NCBI RefSeq assembly: GCF_003573695.1
Contig: NC_039359.1
Coordinates: forward strand, 94,609,275-94,673,274
Direction: 5' to 3'
Length of the DNA stretch: 64,000 nt
Source: Papaver somniferum
Taxonomy: Eukaryota > Streptophyta > Magnoliopsida > Ranunculales > Papaveraceae
The position numbers were made by a program, and so were the translations under genes. The notes below the pieces were generated by a model. The model saw only the letters and a program-made list of their open reading frames with translations. It did no database searches and was not told where the DNA came from. This document shows positions 49,433 to 60,770 of this stretch, piece after piece; positions within the stretch are counted from its first letter, which is position 1, and every line of letters starts with the position of its first letter.

Positions 49433-51950
49433 AAGTATTTTTAGAATGAGTCGTTTAATGCTTATCTTTTGAATCCAGTGATGGTTAGCAAAATCTTTGT
49501 ACTAGCTCATTTGAATCTTCATACTAGTATGCTCATTTGAACTTATTCTTATAGGAGGGTTACCAGCTTGCTGTAGAGTTCGATAAACCAAAGAAAGAAA
49601 GTGTATATTCCGGAATCTCTGGTGGCATTAGCTCTAGCTTGACGCGGTAACCTTACTATCTTTTGTCAACAAACCTAAAGCAGAATCATCTGTTAAAGTC
49701 AAGGAATCTAATTTATATCGTGATAAACAACTTGGTCTGGCTAATTCAAAACTGTGTTTGTAACTGAAATTGTTAATATTATCCCTGGAAATTGACCGAG
49801 AACGATACCAAAACCATTTCTTATGGCCTGAATGCTTTGATATACTGAGTATGGTGAGGCATCCAAATATGGCACTGTCAATACATAGCTGAAGCGTTAT
49901 AACTAAGTCTGATTATCTCATGGTTCTTAATATTGTCTTTTTCATATAAGAATTTTACTTACAGAGGGTTTCATATTGTCACGATTATGTTGCTAGATGT
50001 CGTATTCTTATTATGCATCTATAGCTTATAGAACCCCAACATGACATGGGGAGCTCAGTTGGCTTATAAGAGAATATATAATGCATGAGAATGTTGGTGA
50101 TATATCCATACAGTGAATAATGAATAGATGAAATAAAATATTTTGGTTTATAATTTTTTATTTGTACATGGATAGCATGGCGATGAATTCCTTCTTCTTC
50201 TCCTCCTCCTCATTCTTCTTCTTCTTCTTCTTCTTCTCCTCCTCCTCCTCCTTCTTCCTTTCTAACGATTTCTTTGTTTTTTTTCCCTTTTTTCCCTCTA
50301 TTTTTTTTAATGGTTTTAGCCCTCATACTTCACTTTTATTGTTGTCTGGACTATAAGATCAGAAATAGCAACCTTGGTAAATGCACGTGGCGATGCATTT
50401 TACTTTCTTTTCTATGATTTTCTTTGGTTTTAATTTTTTTCTGCACTTTTCTACAGTTTTAGCTCTTCTAACAATGGATGAACAAGTAAGTGTTGCATTT
50501 TTTATGACTTAGATTTATCAAAAGTACATTTTTTCGGATAATCTTTGGGTTATGCCAAGTTATATATATATATATATATATATATTTTTGCGAAGTAAGA
50601 TACACGATAAAGTGAAAGTCGAGATATGAGAGAAATATAATCCCAATATTTGATGGCGAGTTAGACGACAGAAAAGTATTTTCCATTGGAAGTTTCACAC
50701 TTACAACTAAAAGAAAATTTATTTCAGTTTGTGGTTCGATAAATTCACCGAGAGATGTTGATCATTTGAGCTCTCCAATACATATGTTTAAGTTCATTGA
50801 TTTCGGAACTGTATCTTCAAAACGGACAATACAATGTATTGTTTGGGCAAGGCTTACGACTCGCTTCTTAACAAACTAGTTATTAATTTTATACAATTCA
50901 TGAATAATGATTCAAGAAAATAATTTGTTGTAGGTGCATGCTATTTGGAAGTTGATAGTTGAATCACCTGTTATTCTGCTACGCACCAAATAAGAAACCG
51001 TAGGAACAAGAAGAAGTCTCAATAAGAAAAATTTAAATATTTATCATATATATATATATATATGATGTGCATTGCTTGCATTCAAGAGAGTTTATGTATT
51101 TTTTGTGATTGAGTTGTGTATGTCACGTAATTTGGCATGTATTTGTTCATAGTTGTTGCTTATTCAGGGGCGAGAAATTGTAGGAGGAATAAATGGCAAT
51201 CTCAGATTAATATAATTCTTCAATGGGTACATTTCAGAATGTGCACGCGGTGAAACCACCTTTCTTTAATAGATAACAATTCGATAATTATTTATTTGAA
51301 CTTTTGAAGTGTGTAATGAATGTAATATTAAATGAATCATAAAGGTTATTTCGTGTGGTTCCCACTAAAAATTCAAAGGTTTTTGCTTTGTTTGTATTTT
51401 TCCATTGCATGGCTTCTACAAAATTAAAATTAGATTACTTTAAACTTCGGAGAATCAAGATCTAAATTTTGTTGCCATGATAATGCGTGGTAGTGCTTGG
51501 TGCATATTCTAATTCTAGCAGGGAATTACTGGAATTACTATTTCCATCCAGTGAATTGAAATTCCTATCTAATTATAAAAGCAATTTTGGAGTTTTTTTT
51601 GCCATAATAATATATTCATGGAGAGAAATCTTTCCAATTAGTTTTACTTAATTTTCTTCATAACTAACATTTTCTTAGGTGTGTGTGGTGATTGTTAGAT
51701 TTTTACTTAATTTGATTATGAAATTGCCCATATTTTAGCTATATAGTCTGCATGACATTGCTAATTGTGCATTTCACAGTTTTTAACTTTTGAAATGACA
51801 TTTACCCTCATATTTTTCTTTAGTATTGAATACATTTAGCATGATCAGAGTAGTCATTGATGGGTTGAACGTAATGATCAGTTGAGTTTGTTTGCTATAT
51901 ATGGTTGAAGTCTAGCGCATAATTAAGTGCGGCGAGGGAAACATTTTTCT
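49433..51950. other. AT-rich non-coding, possibly Helitron body
   Basis: No gene is seen. It contains simple repeats: (TTC/TCC)n at 50190-50265, (TA)n at 50558-50584 and (TA)n at 51044-51062. A large Phe/Ser ORF over the TTC repeat is an artefact of the microsatellite. If the Helitron end at 52923 is real, its 5' end may lie in this interval, but I could not find it. Confidence 0.35.
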
Positions 51951-52009
51951 TTGACTTCAGTCTATAGATAAGAATGATATATCAGAGCATTTCCTTTTTA
52001 CATCTTCTT

Positions 52010-52625
52010 TTACGGGATGCACTTCATATGTTTTGCACTATTTAGAGTTGTCAATCTATTTTATATTAATATCGTGTTTTTTTAGTGTCTGTCAGATATT
52101 AATCCAACTATATAGTGAGTGTGATTTTTCATTTAATTACATGAAGTTGGAGCTTGGGAGAGAAGTTGAGTTGGCCCCTTGATCTTTTGTGCAAGTATAT
52201 GAATTTCGAATAAATATATATGAGTGCATTCCCTGATAACATCGTATCTGAAGGGAAGCACTTCATATGTTTTATATTATTTAGAGTTGGAAATCTACTT
52301 TATATTAATATCGTGTTTTTTTTAATGTCCCTAATGTCGGATATAAATACAATTATATAGTGACTGTGATTTTTGTTTTAACTACAAGAAGTTATATCTT
52401 GTAAGAACTGTTGAGTTGGATGTTTGATTCTTAAAACAAGTATATGATTTTTAAAGAAAGATATACGAGTTCATTCCCTCATTGCATATTATTTGACGAG
52501 AAGCAATTCATATGATTTGTAATATTTAGAGATGGCAATCTATTTTATATTAATATCGTGTGTTTTTTTAAGTGTCTCAAATACTTAGAAATCAATGCAA
52601 CTATTTAGAAAGTGTAATTTTTAGT
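52010..52625. repeat. Tandem repeat, three copies of about 240 bp
   Basis: The marks 'cttcatatg' (about 52021, 52260 and 52505) and tttatattaatatcgtgt recur at periods of 239 and 245 bases, with the intervening sequence alignable between copies 1 and 2. It lies just inside the probable Helitron 3' end. Confidence 0.8.
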
Positions 52626-52799
52626 TTAGCTACTAATAGTACCGATGTCGGTAGTGTCATGAACTACTTACCGTTTTCATAGGTTTATATAAATTTTCAC
52701 AAGTATATTTTTTAAGAGGATTTCTTAATATCCAACAGTTTCAACAGTATGTAGATGGTGAATTTCGTTCCAATTGTAAATCTACTAAATGATAATTGA

Positions 52800-52923
52800 C
52801 GTTTCGTTATATAACGTAGTGTTTAATTGGGACCCCTTCTCGAACGGGTGCGGGGCGGAGCCTCGCCTCTCCAAGCGTGTAAATTCCCATCATACCCGAT
52901 ACATAGCACGGGTTACATACTAG
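52800..52923 (+). mobile_element. Probable Helitron 3' end
   Basis: The sequence acccgatacatagcacgggt can form a short hairpin (acccg/cgggt). It is followed ten bases later by ctag and then a T: CTAG|T at 52923/52924. A hairpin roughly 10 bases before CTRR, with T as the next host base, is the Helitron 3' signature. No TC start or RepHel ORF was found in the window, so it would be non-autonomous. Confidence 0.5.
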
Positions 52924-54022
52924 TATTTATTAGAGTCTGGGTAGTAAATTAAGCAGGGACTCATACTAGCCTAGTCAATCTTACACTTCAAGACTTAATA
53001 TGGAAATTACACATTATGCCAAATATGAATTTCAAATTCTTATCAGAGTCTAATTTAATGCTTCATTTATTTCTGGATTTCGTTCCATTTAAAACACGTT
53101 CTTTCCATCTCCATGAATATGTTTATTGATTCCATTAAAATGTTGTGCATTTTTTGCTAAATTTTTAATGTAGGAGAATATGTACTCATCAAACCCTCGG
53201 TCGAGGTTTGCACGTTTTATTCATTCCTTATCTGAAACCACACTGTTAAACATAAGAAGTTTGAATTGATAGCCATAAATGTCCGTTGTCTGGGATTTAA
53301 ATATGCCAAAAAGAAAATGGCATAAATCATCACTAAAATTATTCCCCGGATAATGCGTCCATGTACGAAGACTTGCGTATATGCTCATCATGTACAATCG
53401 AGTTCTTTTAAGTCGAATCTAGTTTACGTTAATGTAAATAAGCATCCGCAGTTTCCTTTTCGTCTATTTAATTTGCCTGGGTTAATGTTTTTTCTTCTTC
53501 TTAAATTTAAAGGAAATGATTGAAATTTTAAGAAAATGGTTTCTAAGCGCATGCTGTACCATGCAAAGGATTGGTTCCATAAGTAGAAGTATGAACTAGT
53601 AGTCTTGGTTTTCCGTTTTTTCGACCGACAAAAAATATACATATTAAAGGCACTCTTGAGGTTGCAAAACAAGAATACGAAAATCCCACATGTTAGATGT
53701 AAACCACAAGGTTAAGGAAAAACAATATCACTACTGTATAAGAGAAAAACTTGAAGCTTAATGTCTTTTATTACTTGGTCAAAAGTACTGAGTATTTTCA
53801 CTAGCAGAAAAATGAAAGGTCATTACCCAATTTATACTCAAATGATTTGAGTCAATACACATGTTGCACATAAATCCCTTGCTAACAAACTTGGACTCGT
53901 GTAACAAATACTTGTTCATAACAGACACTACTGCAGTTAGTCAACTGATGTTGTCATTACCAAGTCTAAAAATAAAGGAAAATGGAGATATATGAGAAGA
54001 AAGCAAACCTAAAAGAATTCAT
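52924..54022. other. Intergenic, no gene seen
   Basis: No recognisable domain or element end between the Helitron-like terminus and the TRIM. Confidence 0.4.
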
Positions 54023-54408
54023 GTTAAAGTCTGCAGGAATCCAACTCAAAACCAATTGGCAATGAGCAGAGAGGTCCTTCCATATTATATTCAAGTTAAT
54101 TATGCGGAAACAAGCGACATGGGACTATTGTCCTTCCACACGCCCCCTCACGTGTAAGGACAATAACTCGGCCTAACATGTGGACCATGTACGTTATGAC
54201 CAAAGTCGGGTCATGGGTGCACAAGTGACAAATCGGTCACGGTGATAATAATGGCCAAAATCGGGCCTACATCCCGCGTTCGGACCTAGCTATGATACCA
54301 TGTTAAAGTCTGCGGGCATTCAACTCAAAACCAATTGACAATGAGTGGAGAGGAACTTACATATTATATTTAAGTTAATTATGCGGAAACAAGCGATGTG
54401 GGACTTCA
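54023..54408 (-). mobile_element. TRIM (miniature LTR retrotransposon), 386 bp
   Basis: Two direct repeats of about 105 bases (54023-54127 and 54301-54408), both starting tgttaaagtctgc and sharing 'ttaattatgcggaaacaagc'. Next to the right repeat the plus strand reads cctagctatgatacca (54285-54300), so the minus strand gives TGGTATCATAGC, an initiator tRNA-Met primer site. Next to the left repeat a cgccccctcac stretch gives a purine tract on the minus strand. The internal part is only about 170 bases and non-coding. The outer start TGAAGTCCCACATCG resembles known TRIM LTR starts. Confidence 0.75.
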
Positions 54409-54544
54409 CGGCGTTCATCGGTTGAACCAAAAACCATTTTCAACAACTTCAAAAGAATGACCAAGATCTGATCTACATATACATTGTGCACCAATATTGC
54501 TAAAACATATTGTTTAAGTATCTGTAGTTTTCATATTGTGATAG

Positions 54545-54720
54545 AATTCTTCCTGCATCTAATATATGATCGAAAGATCTATTCTCTAGTACTAATACTA
54601 GTACAACTATAGTTTTAAGTGCAATGGGTTGCTGATCCGCAAGAACATAGGAAACATGAGCTAACAGAAAAGTAAGGGAACAAGCACAAAGATATTGGTA
54701 CGGGTTTCTTGAAATTTTCC
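54545..54720 (-). pseudogene. Non-specific phospholipase C N-terminal fragment
   Basis: On the minus strand a signal-peptide-like stretch (LCACSLTFLLAHVSYVLA) is followed by KTIVVLVLVLENRSFDHILD. The family signature near the N-terminus of plant NPC enzymes is KTIVVLVMENRSFDHMLG, with ENRSFDH at the metal/phosphate-binding site. Here a short duplication (VLVLVLEN) disturbs it, and homology stops after about 20 further residues, so only the first coding piece survives. A partial second copy lies at 49.24-49.43 kb. Confidence 0.6.
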
Positions 54721-55162
54721 ATGAAAATTCAGGGAAAATTAAATGGTTTTCTCTATATTCGAATGAATGATGGTTTCTTTTGTGAAGGAGAAGGACTGAC
54801 GCCTTAATAATATGTTTATTGGATTCTTTTAGACGTGAAGCTTCTGGCGTTTTGCTGATCAGAAAAATGGGGTTATATACGTTTATGCGGTCATATGAAA
54901 ATGAGTTTCGTTGCTTTCCCATTAAAAATTGTGATAGAGAATCGATGGATCCTATAAGTAAGAATATATAAATTTCTTCTTTTATTCCTTTCCTGCAATC
55001 TCAATACATAATTGATATCATCAACACACACACATAAAAGAGAAAAGTAAATATAAAACGAAAGATCTGAGCAGATGAAGAATGACAGGAGATATGCATA
55101 GTCAGTTGGTGAAGTTGTTATACGCGTCCTAATATACTCATCAAGAAGGAGACACAATTCTG

Positions 55163-55330
55163 TTACAGTTGCTGCATTAGCTGAGCCCTACAATTAGGGA
55201 AAGACCCCTGCTTATCTTTGATAAGCCATGTTTCGATACAAGATGGATGTAAGTCGTGCCCGCATGCACTTTTCCTAACATCATCACCAACCCTCCATTT
55301 TTCAAGGCAAATCGAACTGCCGACCACCTC
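55163..55330 (-). pseudogene. RING-H2 finger fragment
   Basis: The minus strand encodes SSICLEKWRVGDDVRK followed by ACGHDLHPSCIETWL and PNCRAQL, the shape of a RING-H2 E3 ligase domain (C..C...C.H..H..C...W...CP.C). The first Cys is Ser and the Cys before the final P-x-C is Phe (SFPNC), so two zinc ligands are lost. It directly abuts a copia gag fragment in another frame, so it is a truncated host-gene scrap. Confidence 0.55.
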
Positions 55331-55334
55331 ATCA

Positions 55335-56140
55335 TCACCAACGTATAAGGAGTATCTTTTGAAGATCCGAAATCTGTTTCTTTGTATCAAAACAATGTAG
55401 AGCATTATGATTTATTTTCCCGCATAATGAACATGTTTGTGGACAAGAAACATTGGATAAATCCCATTTCAAACTCATAGCTTTTTCGGAAGCCCGTATG
55501 TCACGCAAACGTTTCTTAGCAGACAATTCCTTAGGAGTAATTTTCTCCATGCTAGGTAACACCACATGAGTATTAAAGGTAGACACTGAAGGAGTCTTAC
55601 TCACTAAAACAGAGTTTTCCCTTTTCAAGGATTCACACTGTTCCTGGGCTAGTAACATAGATGCAACATGTTTCTCTTTTTCAACATGAAAGCTGTTCAA
55701 TTCTGATGAATGCGTCTTGATTAAACATTCTTCTATGATAGAGTCTTCTTTAACAATATCTTCAAGCATACTAATCTTTTCGCGATGTAAAGTAGTTTCT
55801 TGAACAAGATTTTCGATGTTGTTAAAAAAGACTCAACAATACTATAGAGTTCTCGTTCTCTATCAAGAGACTTCTCAAGTTCATCAGTGAGGTGAGTATA
55901 TTATTCCTCAAGCAATCTAATTTTAGAAAATTTAATATCAATAATCTCATCCGATTTTTTAAAAGTTCCGGTGAGCTCCATTTCAGATTCTGACATAGTG
56001 TCAACTGTCACTTTAGAGGGAATGTTATCAGAATCTAATAGCAAAAGTTTTAGACCACGGGATTCAGAAGAATCAACTAAGGAGTTATCCTTTGAGGTAA
56101 GCCCAAGACATTTGGAATAATCAAAAACTTTGGAAGACAT
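55335..56140 (-). pseudogene. Copia gag C-terminal part with CCHC zinc knuckle
   Basis: Two minus-strand frames (56140-55901 and 55769-55335) give an acidic, coiled-coil-like region (MELTGTFKKSDEIIDIKFSK; HVEKEKHVASMLLAQEQCES), then CSLCGKINHNALHC, a C-x2-C-x4-H-x4-C zinc knuckle. A frame break separates the two parts. The block lies directly downstream (minus strand) of a primer-binding site and a copia-type LTR, so it belongs to that element. Protease, integrase and RT are missing; the sequence switches to a RING fragment. Confidence 0.7.
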
Positions 56141-56229
56141 ATCTATGTGCGTAAAAGCGAGATAAACTTCTATCCACAGAAATCAGATTGCTACAAACAC
56201 AGACTTATGAGGTCTTAACGTGTTGCCAG

Positions 56230-56243
56230 CTATGATACCAATT
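56230..56243 (-). other. Primer-binding site of the copia element
   Basis: The minus strand reads TTGGTATCATAGC, one mismatch from the initiator tRNA-Met site (TGGTATCAGAGC), a few bases inside the LTR edge at 56249-56251. Confidence 0.8.
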
Positions 56244-57929
56244 GAAAATGTGGGGGTATGAAAACCACACCCAATAATTCGTTTGGAAATCTGTATGGAC
56301 TAACTTTAATATAAGTCCGAGAGCACCAACTTATAAAGCGAGCTCAATCAAGAAATATATCAAAGAGTTATAATCTCAATTTCTCAATACAATCTGCAAT
56401 CGAACAAATAGAAATATGTGAGCCCAATTAATATGAGAAATAACTTGGACGGTACCAAAGACCAATGCCCAAGTGCCAATCAATTACTATCCAACAATCA
56501 AGGTTGGATTTACCAATTAATTGAACTACGCACAACCTTTGATATTTCAATTATATAAAAAAATATAGAGCGGAAAAGAAATAACACAAACACCAGAAGT
56601 TTTGTTAACGGGGAAACCGCAAGTGCATAAAAACTCCGGGACCTAGTCCAGATTTGATCACCACACTATATTAAGCCGCCACGGACACTAGCCTACTACA
56701 AGTTAACTTCGGACTGGAATGTAGTTGGCCGTAACCAAGTCTCATACCGATTAAGGTACAGTCGCATTCCTTAGCCTCTAGAACCACGCCGGATTCTGCG
56801 CACTTGATTCCCTTAGCTGATCTCACCCAAAACTAAGAGTTGCTACGACCCAAAGTCGAAGACTTATAAACAAATATGTCTCCCACAGATAAGTCTATTC
56901 TGATAGATAAATCTGTCTCCCACATAAGTACCTATGAAGTTTTTGTTTCGTCTTTTGATAAATCAAGGTGAATAGGAACCAGTTGATAGTGCGGTATTAT
57001 ACTCCCGAAGAGAAGCCTAGAAATATCAATCACCTCACAATAACTTAACTATATGGTAGTAGAAGAAGTTATTGTGGAATCACAACGAATGAGACGAAAA
57101 TATTTGTGATTACTTTTTATATCTTACATATCGGAGATAAATCTCGAGATAATCTTATAGAAGATAGTACTCAATACGATAGAATAAGTAAGATCAGATC
57201 ACGCAACTAAAGAGAAACTAGTTGGGTCTGTCTTCACGAATCCCAAATGAAGTCTTCAAGTCGTAAACCTATAATGGTTTTGGAAAAACCTAGGTTAAAG
57301 GAGAATCGACTCTAGTCGCAACAAGGACACAGGAAAGTGTCGGGATTAGGTTTTCCAGTTGCTAGAGTTCTCCCTTATATAGTCTTTCAAATCAGGGTTT
57401 GCTTTCAAGAAAAGCTAAAATATATTAATAACAAAGCATTCAATATTCACCGTTAAATGAAAACCTGATTTAAGATTCAAGATAATTCTGCTTAAAACCA
57501 AAGCAATATCACTCCACCGTTAGATGGTCTTATCTTGTTACACACAAATAAAATATACCTTCATTTAGATATGGGTAACCGTACCTAAACATGTATATTG
57601 AGGTGGCTCAATAATAGTTAACCGAAGTTAGCTATATGAACATTTTTTTCTTAACCACATTCATGTAATTATTTTAGATCAACTATGATGATCAATCAAT
57701 CATGAAAGATAATCAAATGAATCTAATTGTGTTCCACATAGAGTTGTTCAATTGTTCACTATCTCATAGAAATATATATGAACCAATTAAATCAAAATCG
57801 GATTGATTCATAAGAATCAATTCATGAACATTAATCCACGGTTTGCAAAGATTGCATTCCTTAATTTATAAGTGTATCTGTTCATGAGTATGAAAAACAT
57901 ACTTAACCGATTTTAGAATTTTAACCACT

Positions 57930-58175
57930 AAGTTTGCAAACCAGTATGCAAACTATAGATTCCGGATTTTGGTCTTGTCCAGCCGTTTGCAAACGGGTAT
58001 GCAAACAACAGTCTCGGGCCTAACTCAGGTAGAACTGTTCGAATAACTTGTATGCAAACCTGGTTCCCAGACTTTAACAGTTAAAACCGTTTGCATACTA
58101 GGTATGCAAACAAGTTTCCCGGACCTGAATCATACCAAAACAGTTTGCATACTAGGTACGCATACTATGTTGTAT
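57930..58175. repeat. Recurrent GTTTGCAAAC-type palindromes in the copia LTR
   Basis: About eight gtttgca / tgcaaac words, some joined as gtttgcatactaggtatgca followed by aac, which is a near-palindrome. The sister LTR has related but different words at the same place (45.05-45.19 kb: gttcgcgaac, gttcgcggac). Confidence 0.7.
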
Positions 58176-58400
58176 CCAGACAAAGGTTTTTGTTCTAAAC
58201 TCTCATTTCAATTATTGAAACATCCTTAGAAGACGCCAATATCTTCCTCACACAAACTATTAGTTTCAAGTAATTTTCAAGTGATCGAATGATCAATACG
58301 AAACTTTTCGAGTCGACATCAAATGATTGTCTCACACAAATCATATAAGATGTTTCAAGGCAATTTTCACATGATCATCTTTTGACTTATTATTTAGTTT

Positions 58401-58474
58401 CCAACAAATAAATTGTCTCCAACAAATAAATTGTCTCCAACAAATAAATTGTCTCCAACAAATAAATTGTCTCC
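58401..58474. repeat. 18-bp minisatellite, four copies
   Basis: ccaacaaataaattgtct repeated four times without change. It is absent from the sister LTR, so it is a recent expansion. Confidence 0.95.
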
Positions 58475-59419
58475 AACTAAACTCGTCAAGAATATGATGA
58501 ACGTAGCTAAAGAAAAAAGCTTCCAACACATATTTCGAGAAATAAATAAGCGAGATAAATTGGGCTCGAAATATCGAATGTGTATAATATAAAAGTCTAT
58601 ATAGCTGTTTGAGGGTGAAAACATTTTCTGCTGATTTCAGTAATTTCGAGTGTGTGGGTGAGAAACGAGTCTAAACCCTAAACAATATACTGCAAGGGAG
58701 TACTTTGATTCGAGAGATCAATCTGTACAAATCCGGCCTAACCCGAGAAATGGCCATTCCAGACTTTCTTCGGTCACAAAGTGAAGAAGAAGGGTTGGTC
58801 TAGGGAGGGAGGCGAAGAGAGTGTTGAGACCAGAATAGTTGATCCGGGAAGAGTAGTTGTTTGACGACTTGTACTAGAAAGTGAAAATCTAACAGATGGG
58901 AAACCTAACAAGTGATTTCTGAGTGTTGTATTCTCCTGACCAAAAAACTGTCCTTTGGTGGAAATAGGTGAGACCTATTTATACAAGTCGCAACGAAACG
59001 TACCTTGGTCTCGTAAGAAGTGGAAACAGTTGAGTAAATGGAAGGAAGCGGTAACGGGTAACGCCTGGAACTGATATTTCCATAATGAAGGAAACGTTTC
59101 ACCATTACTTCCTGTATTTATTAACCGCATCACTCTTATGACACTTTCTTGTAACAGGCGTAGTGTACGCCGCACGCTGTAAACCGCCAGACCAATACGC
59201 TGATGAGCATCCCCCAGTTTGTGACATATTTTGATGTCTCGAGTGTTTTCGTGGAAAACGTGTAGCATGTTGCTACATGTGGCGTGGCCAAAGGGTTTGG
59301 CGTTTGTATCCAAGTTGCTGCCATAACCAAACAATGGGCATCGTAGCCAGGTTGGTGCCGTGACCAGAGAGTTAGCATCGCAGCCAAGTTGGTACCGTGA
59401 CCAAGAGTTAGCATCGCAG

Positions 59420-60290
59420 CCAAGACATTGCCACGAGTCGTTTGTTGGCAGGTTTGTACGGATGAGATCTGCATCTCAGGAGGAAAGGTAGCCGTAGATT
59501 GTTGCAACCCTTCATTTGGCAACCAGCGGTATGGTTGCAGCGCTTGCATGCTCTTGGCACGACCAAATTAGGGTTTTGGCGTCGTGGCCAATAGATTGCC
59601 ATAAATCGTTTGGTGGCAAGTTTGTATGGCTGAGATTCGTATCTCAGGAGGAAGGGTGGCCAATGATTGTTGCAACCCTTTGTTTGCATCCAGCGGCATG
59701 TGGTAGGGCCGACATGGCTTTGGCACATTTTAGGCGCGACCAAAATTAGGGTTTTGGCAAAACCTTGATGTTTGGCCTTGGGCCGGAAGTTGCCATGCGT
59801 TAGGTGGAGAACTTGGACGGCTGAGATCTGCATCTCAGATGGAATGGTCGCCGTTGATTGTTGCAACCCTTCGTTTGGCAGCCAGCGGCATGGTGGTAGG
59901 GCCGCATGTCTTTGGCATGTTTTAGGCGCGGCCAAAATTAGGGTTTTGGCATAAACCGTGATGTTTGGCCTTGGGCCGGAAGTTGCCATGCGTTAGGTGG
60001 CGAACTTGGACGGTTGAGATCTGCATCTCAGATGGAAGGGTAGCCGTTGATTGTTGCAACCCTTCTTTTGGCAGCCAATGACATGGTGGTAGGGCCGCAT
60101 GGCTTTGGCATGTTTTAGGTGCGGCCAAAATTAGGGTTTTGGCATAAACCGTGATGTTTGGCCTTGGGCCGGAAGTTGCCATGCGTTAGGTGGCAAACTT
60201 GGACGGGTGAAATCTGCATCTCAGATGGAAGGGTATCCGTTGATTGTTGCAACCCTTCGTTTGGCAGCCAGCGGCATGGTGGTAGGGCCT
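59420..60290. repeat. Tandem array of about 168-193 bp, five copies
   Basis: The mark ttgttgcaaccctt lies at about 59500, 59670, 59860, 60053 and 60246. The last three copies have a constant period of 193 bases and are nearly identical, while the first two are diverged. Each unit includes gatctgcatctcaga, a short palindrome, and 'attagggttttggc'. 193 is not a multiple of 3, so the ORFs across it are not conserved proteins. Confidence 0.9.
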
Positions 60291-60294
60291 CATG

Positions 60295-60770
60295 GGTTGG
60301 CGCGGAGATGTGGCTGGAATGGCATGTCATTGGCACTACGGTGCGGCTGGCATGGTTGGCATGCCTTGGCGCCGAGATATGGATGGCATGGCATGCCATT
60401 GGCACTGTGGTGCGGCTGGCATGGTTGGCATACCTTGGCGCGGAGATGTGGATGGCATGGCATGCCATGGGCACATGTGATGCGGCTGGCATGGTTGGCA
60501 TGCCTTGGCACGGAGATGTGGCTGGAAAGGCATGCCATGGGCACATGTGGTGCGGCTGGCATGGTTGGCATGCCTTGGCGCGGAGATGTGGATGGCATGA
60601 CATGCCATTGACACATGTGGTGCGGCTGGTTGGCTTGCCTTGGCGCGGAGATGTGGCTGGCACGACATGCCATTGGCACATGTGGTGCGGTTGGCATGGT
60701 CGGCATGCCTTGGCGTGGAGACGTGGCTGGCATGTCATGCCATCGGCACATGTGGTGTGAGAATAAGGGT
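60295..60770. repeat. Tandem array of about 70 bp, seven copies
   Basis: The mark 'catggttggcatgcct' recurs at 60351, 60420, 60490, 60560 and, altered, near 60627 and 60695. Periods are 69-70 bases with one 65-base unit. Units contain ggcatggcatgccattggc, a palindromic block. Long open frames on both strands come from the repetition. Confidence 0.9.

Larger units (their letters stand above)
56249..58605 (-). mobile_element. Copia-type 5' LTR, cut by the Tat element
   Basis: Starts (plus strand) tgtgggggtatgaaaaccac and aligns with the solo LTR at 43.59-45.80 kb up to 'agtctatata' at 58603, where a Tat-type LTR begins. The expected LTR start (TGTTAGAGC on the minus strand) would therefore be on the far side of the Tat insertion, beyond the window. 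It contains the shared ttgttaacggggaaaccgc block near 56600 and an 18-base minisatellite. Confidence 0.7.

Noticed and set aside
50162..50356. Phe/Ser-rich 64-codon ORF
   Set aside because: It is a translation of a TTC/TCC microsatellite.
58401..58474. Regular 18-base repeats as a possible CRISPR-like array
   Set aside because: The units are contiguous with no unique spacers, and this is plant nuclear DNA; it is a minisatellite.
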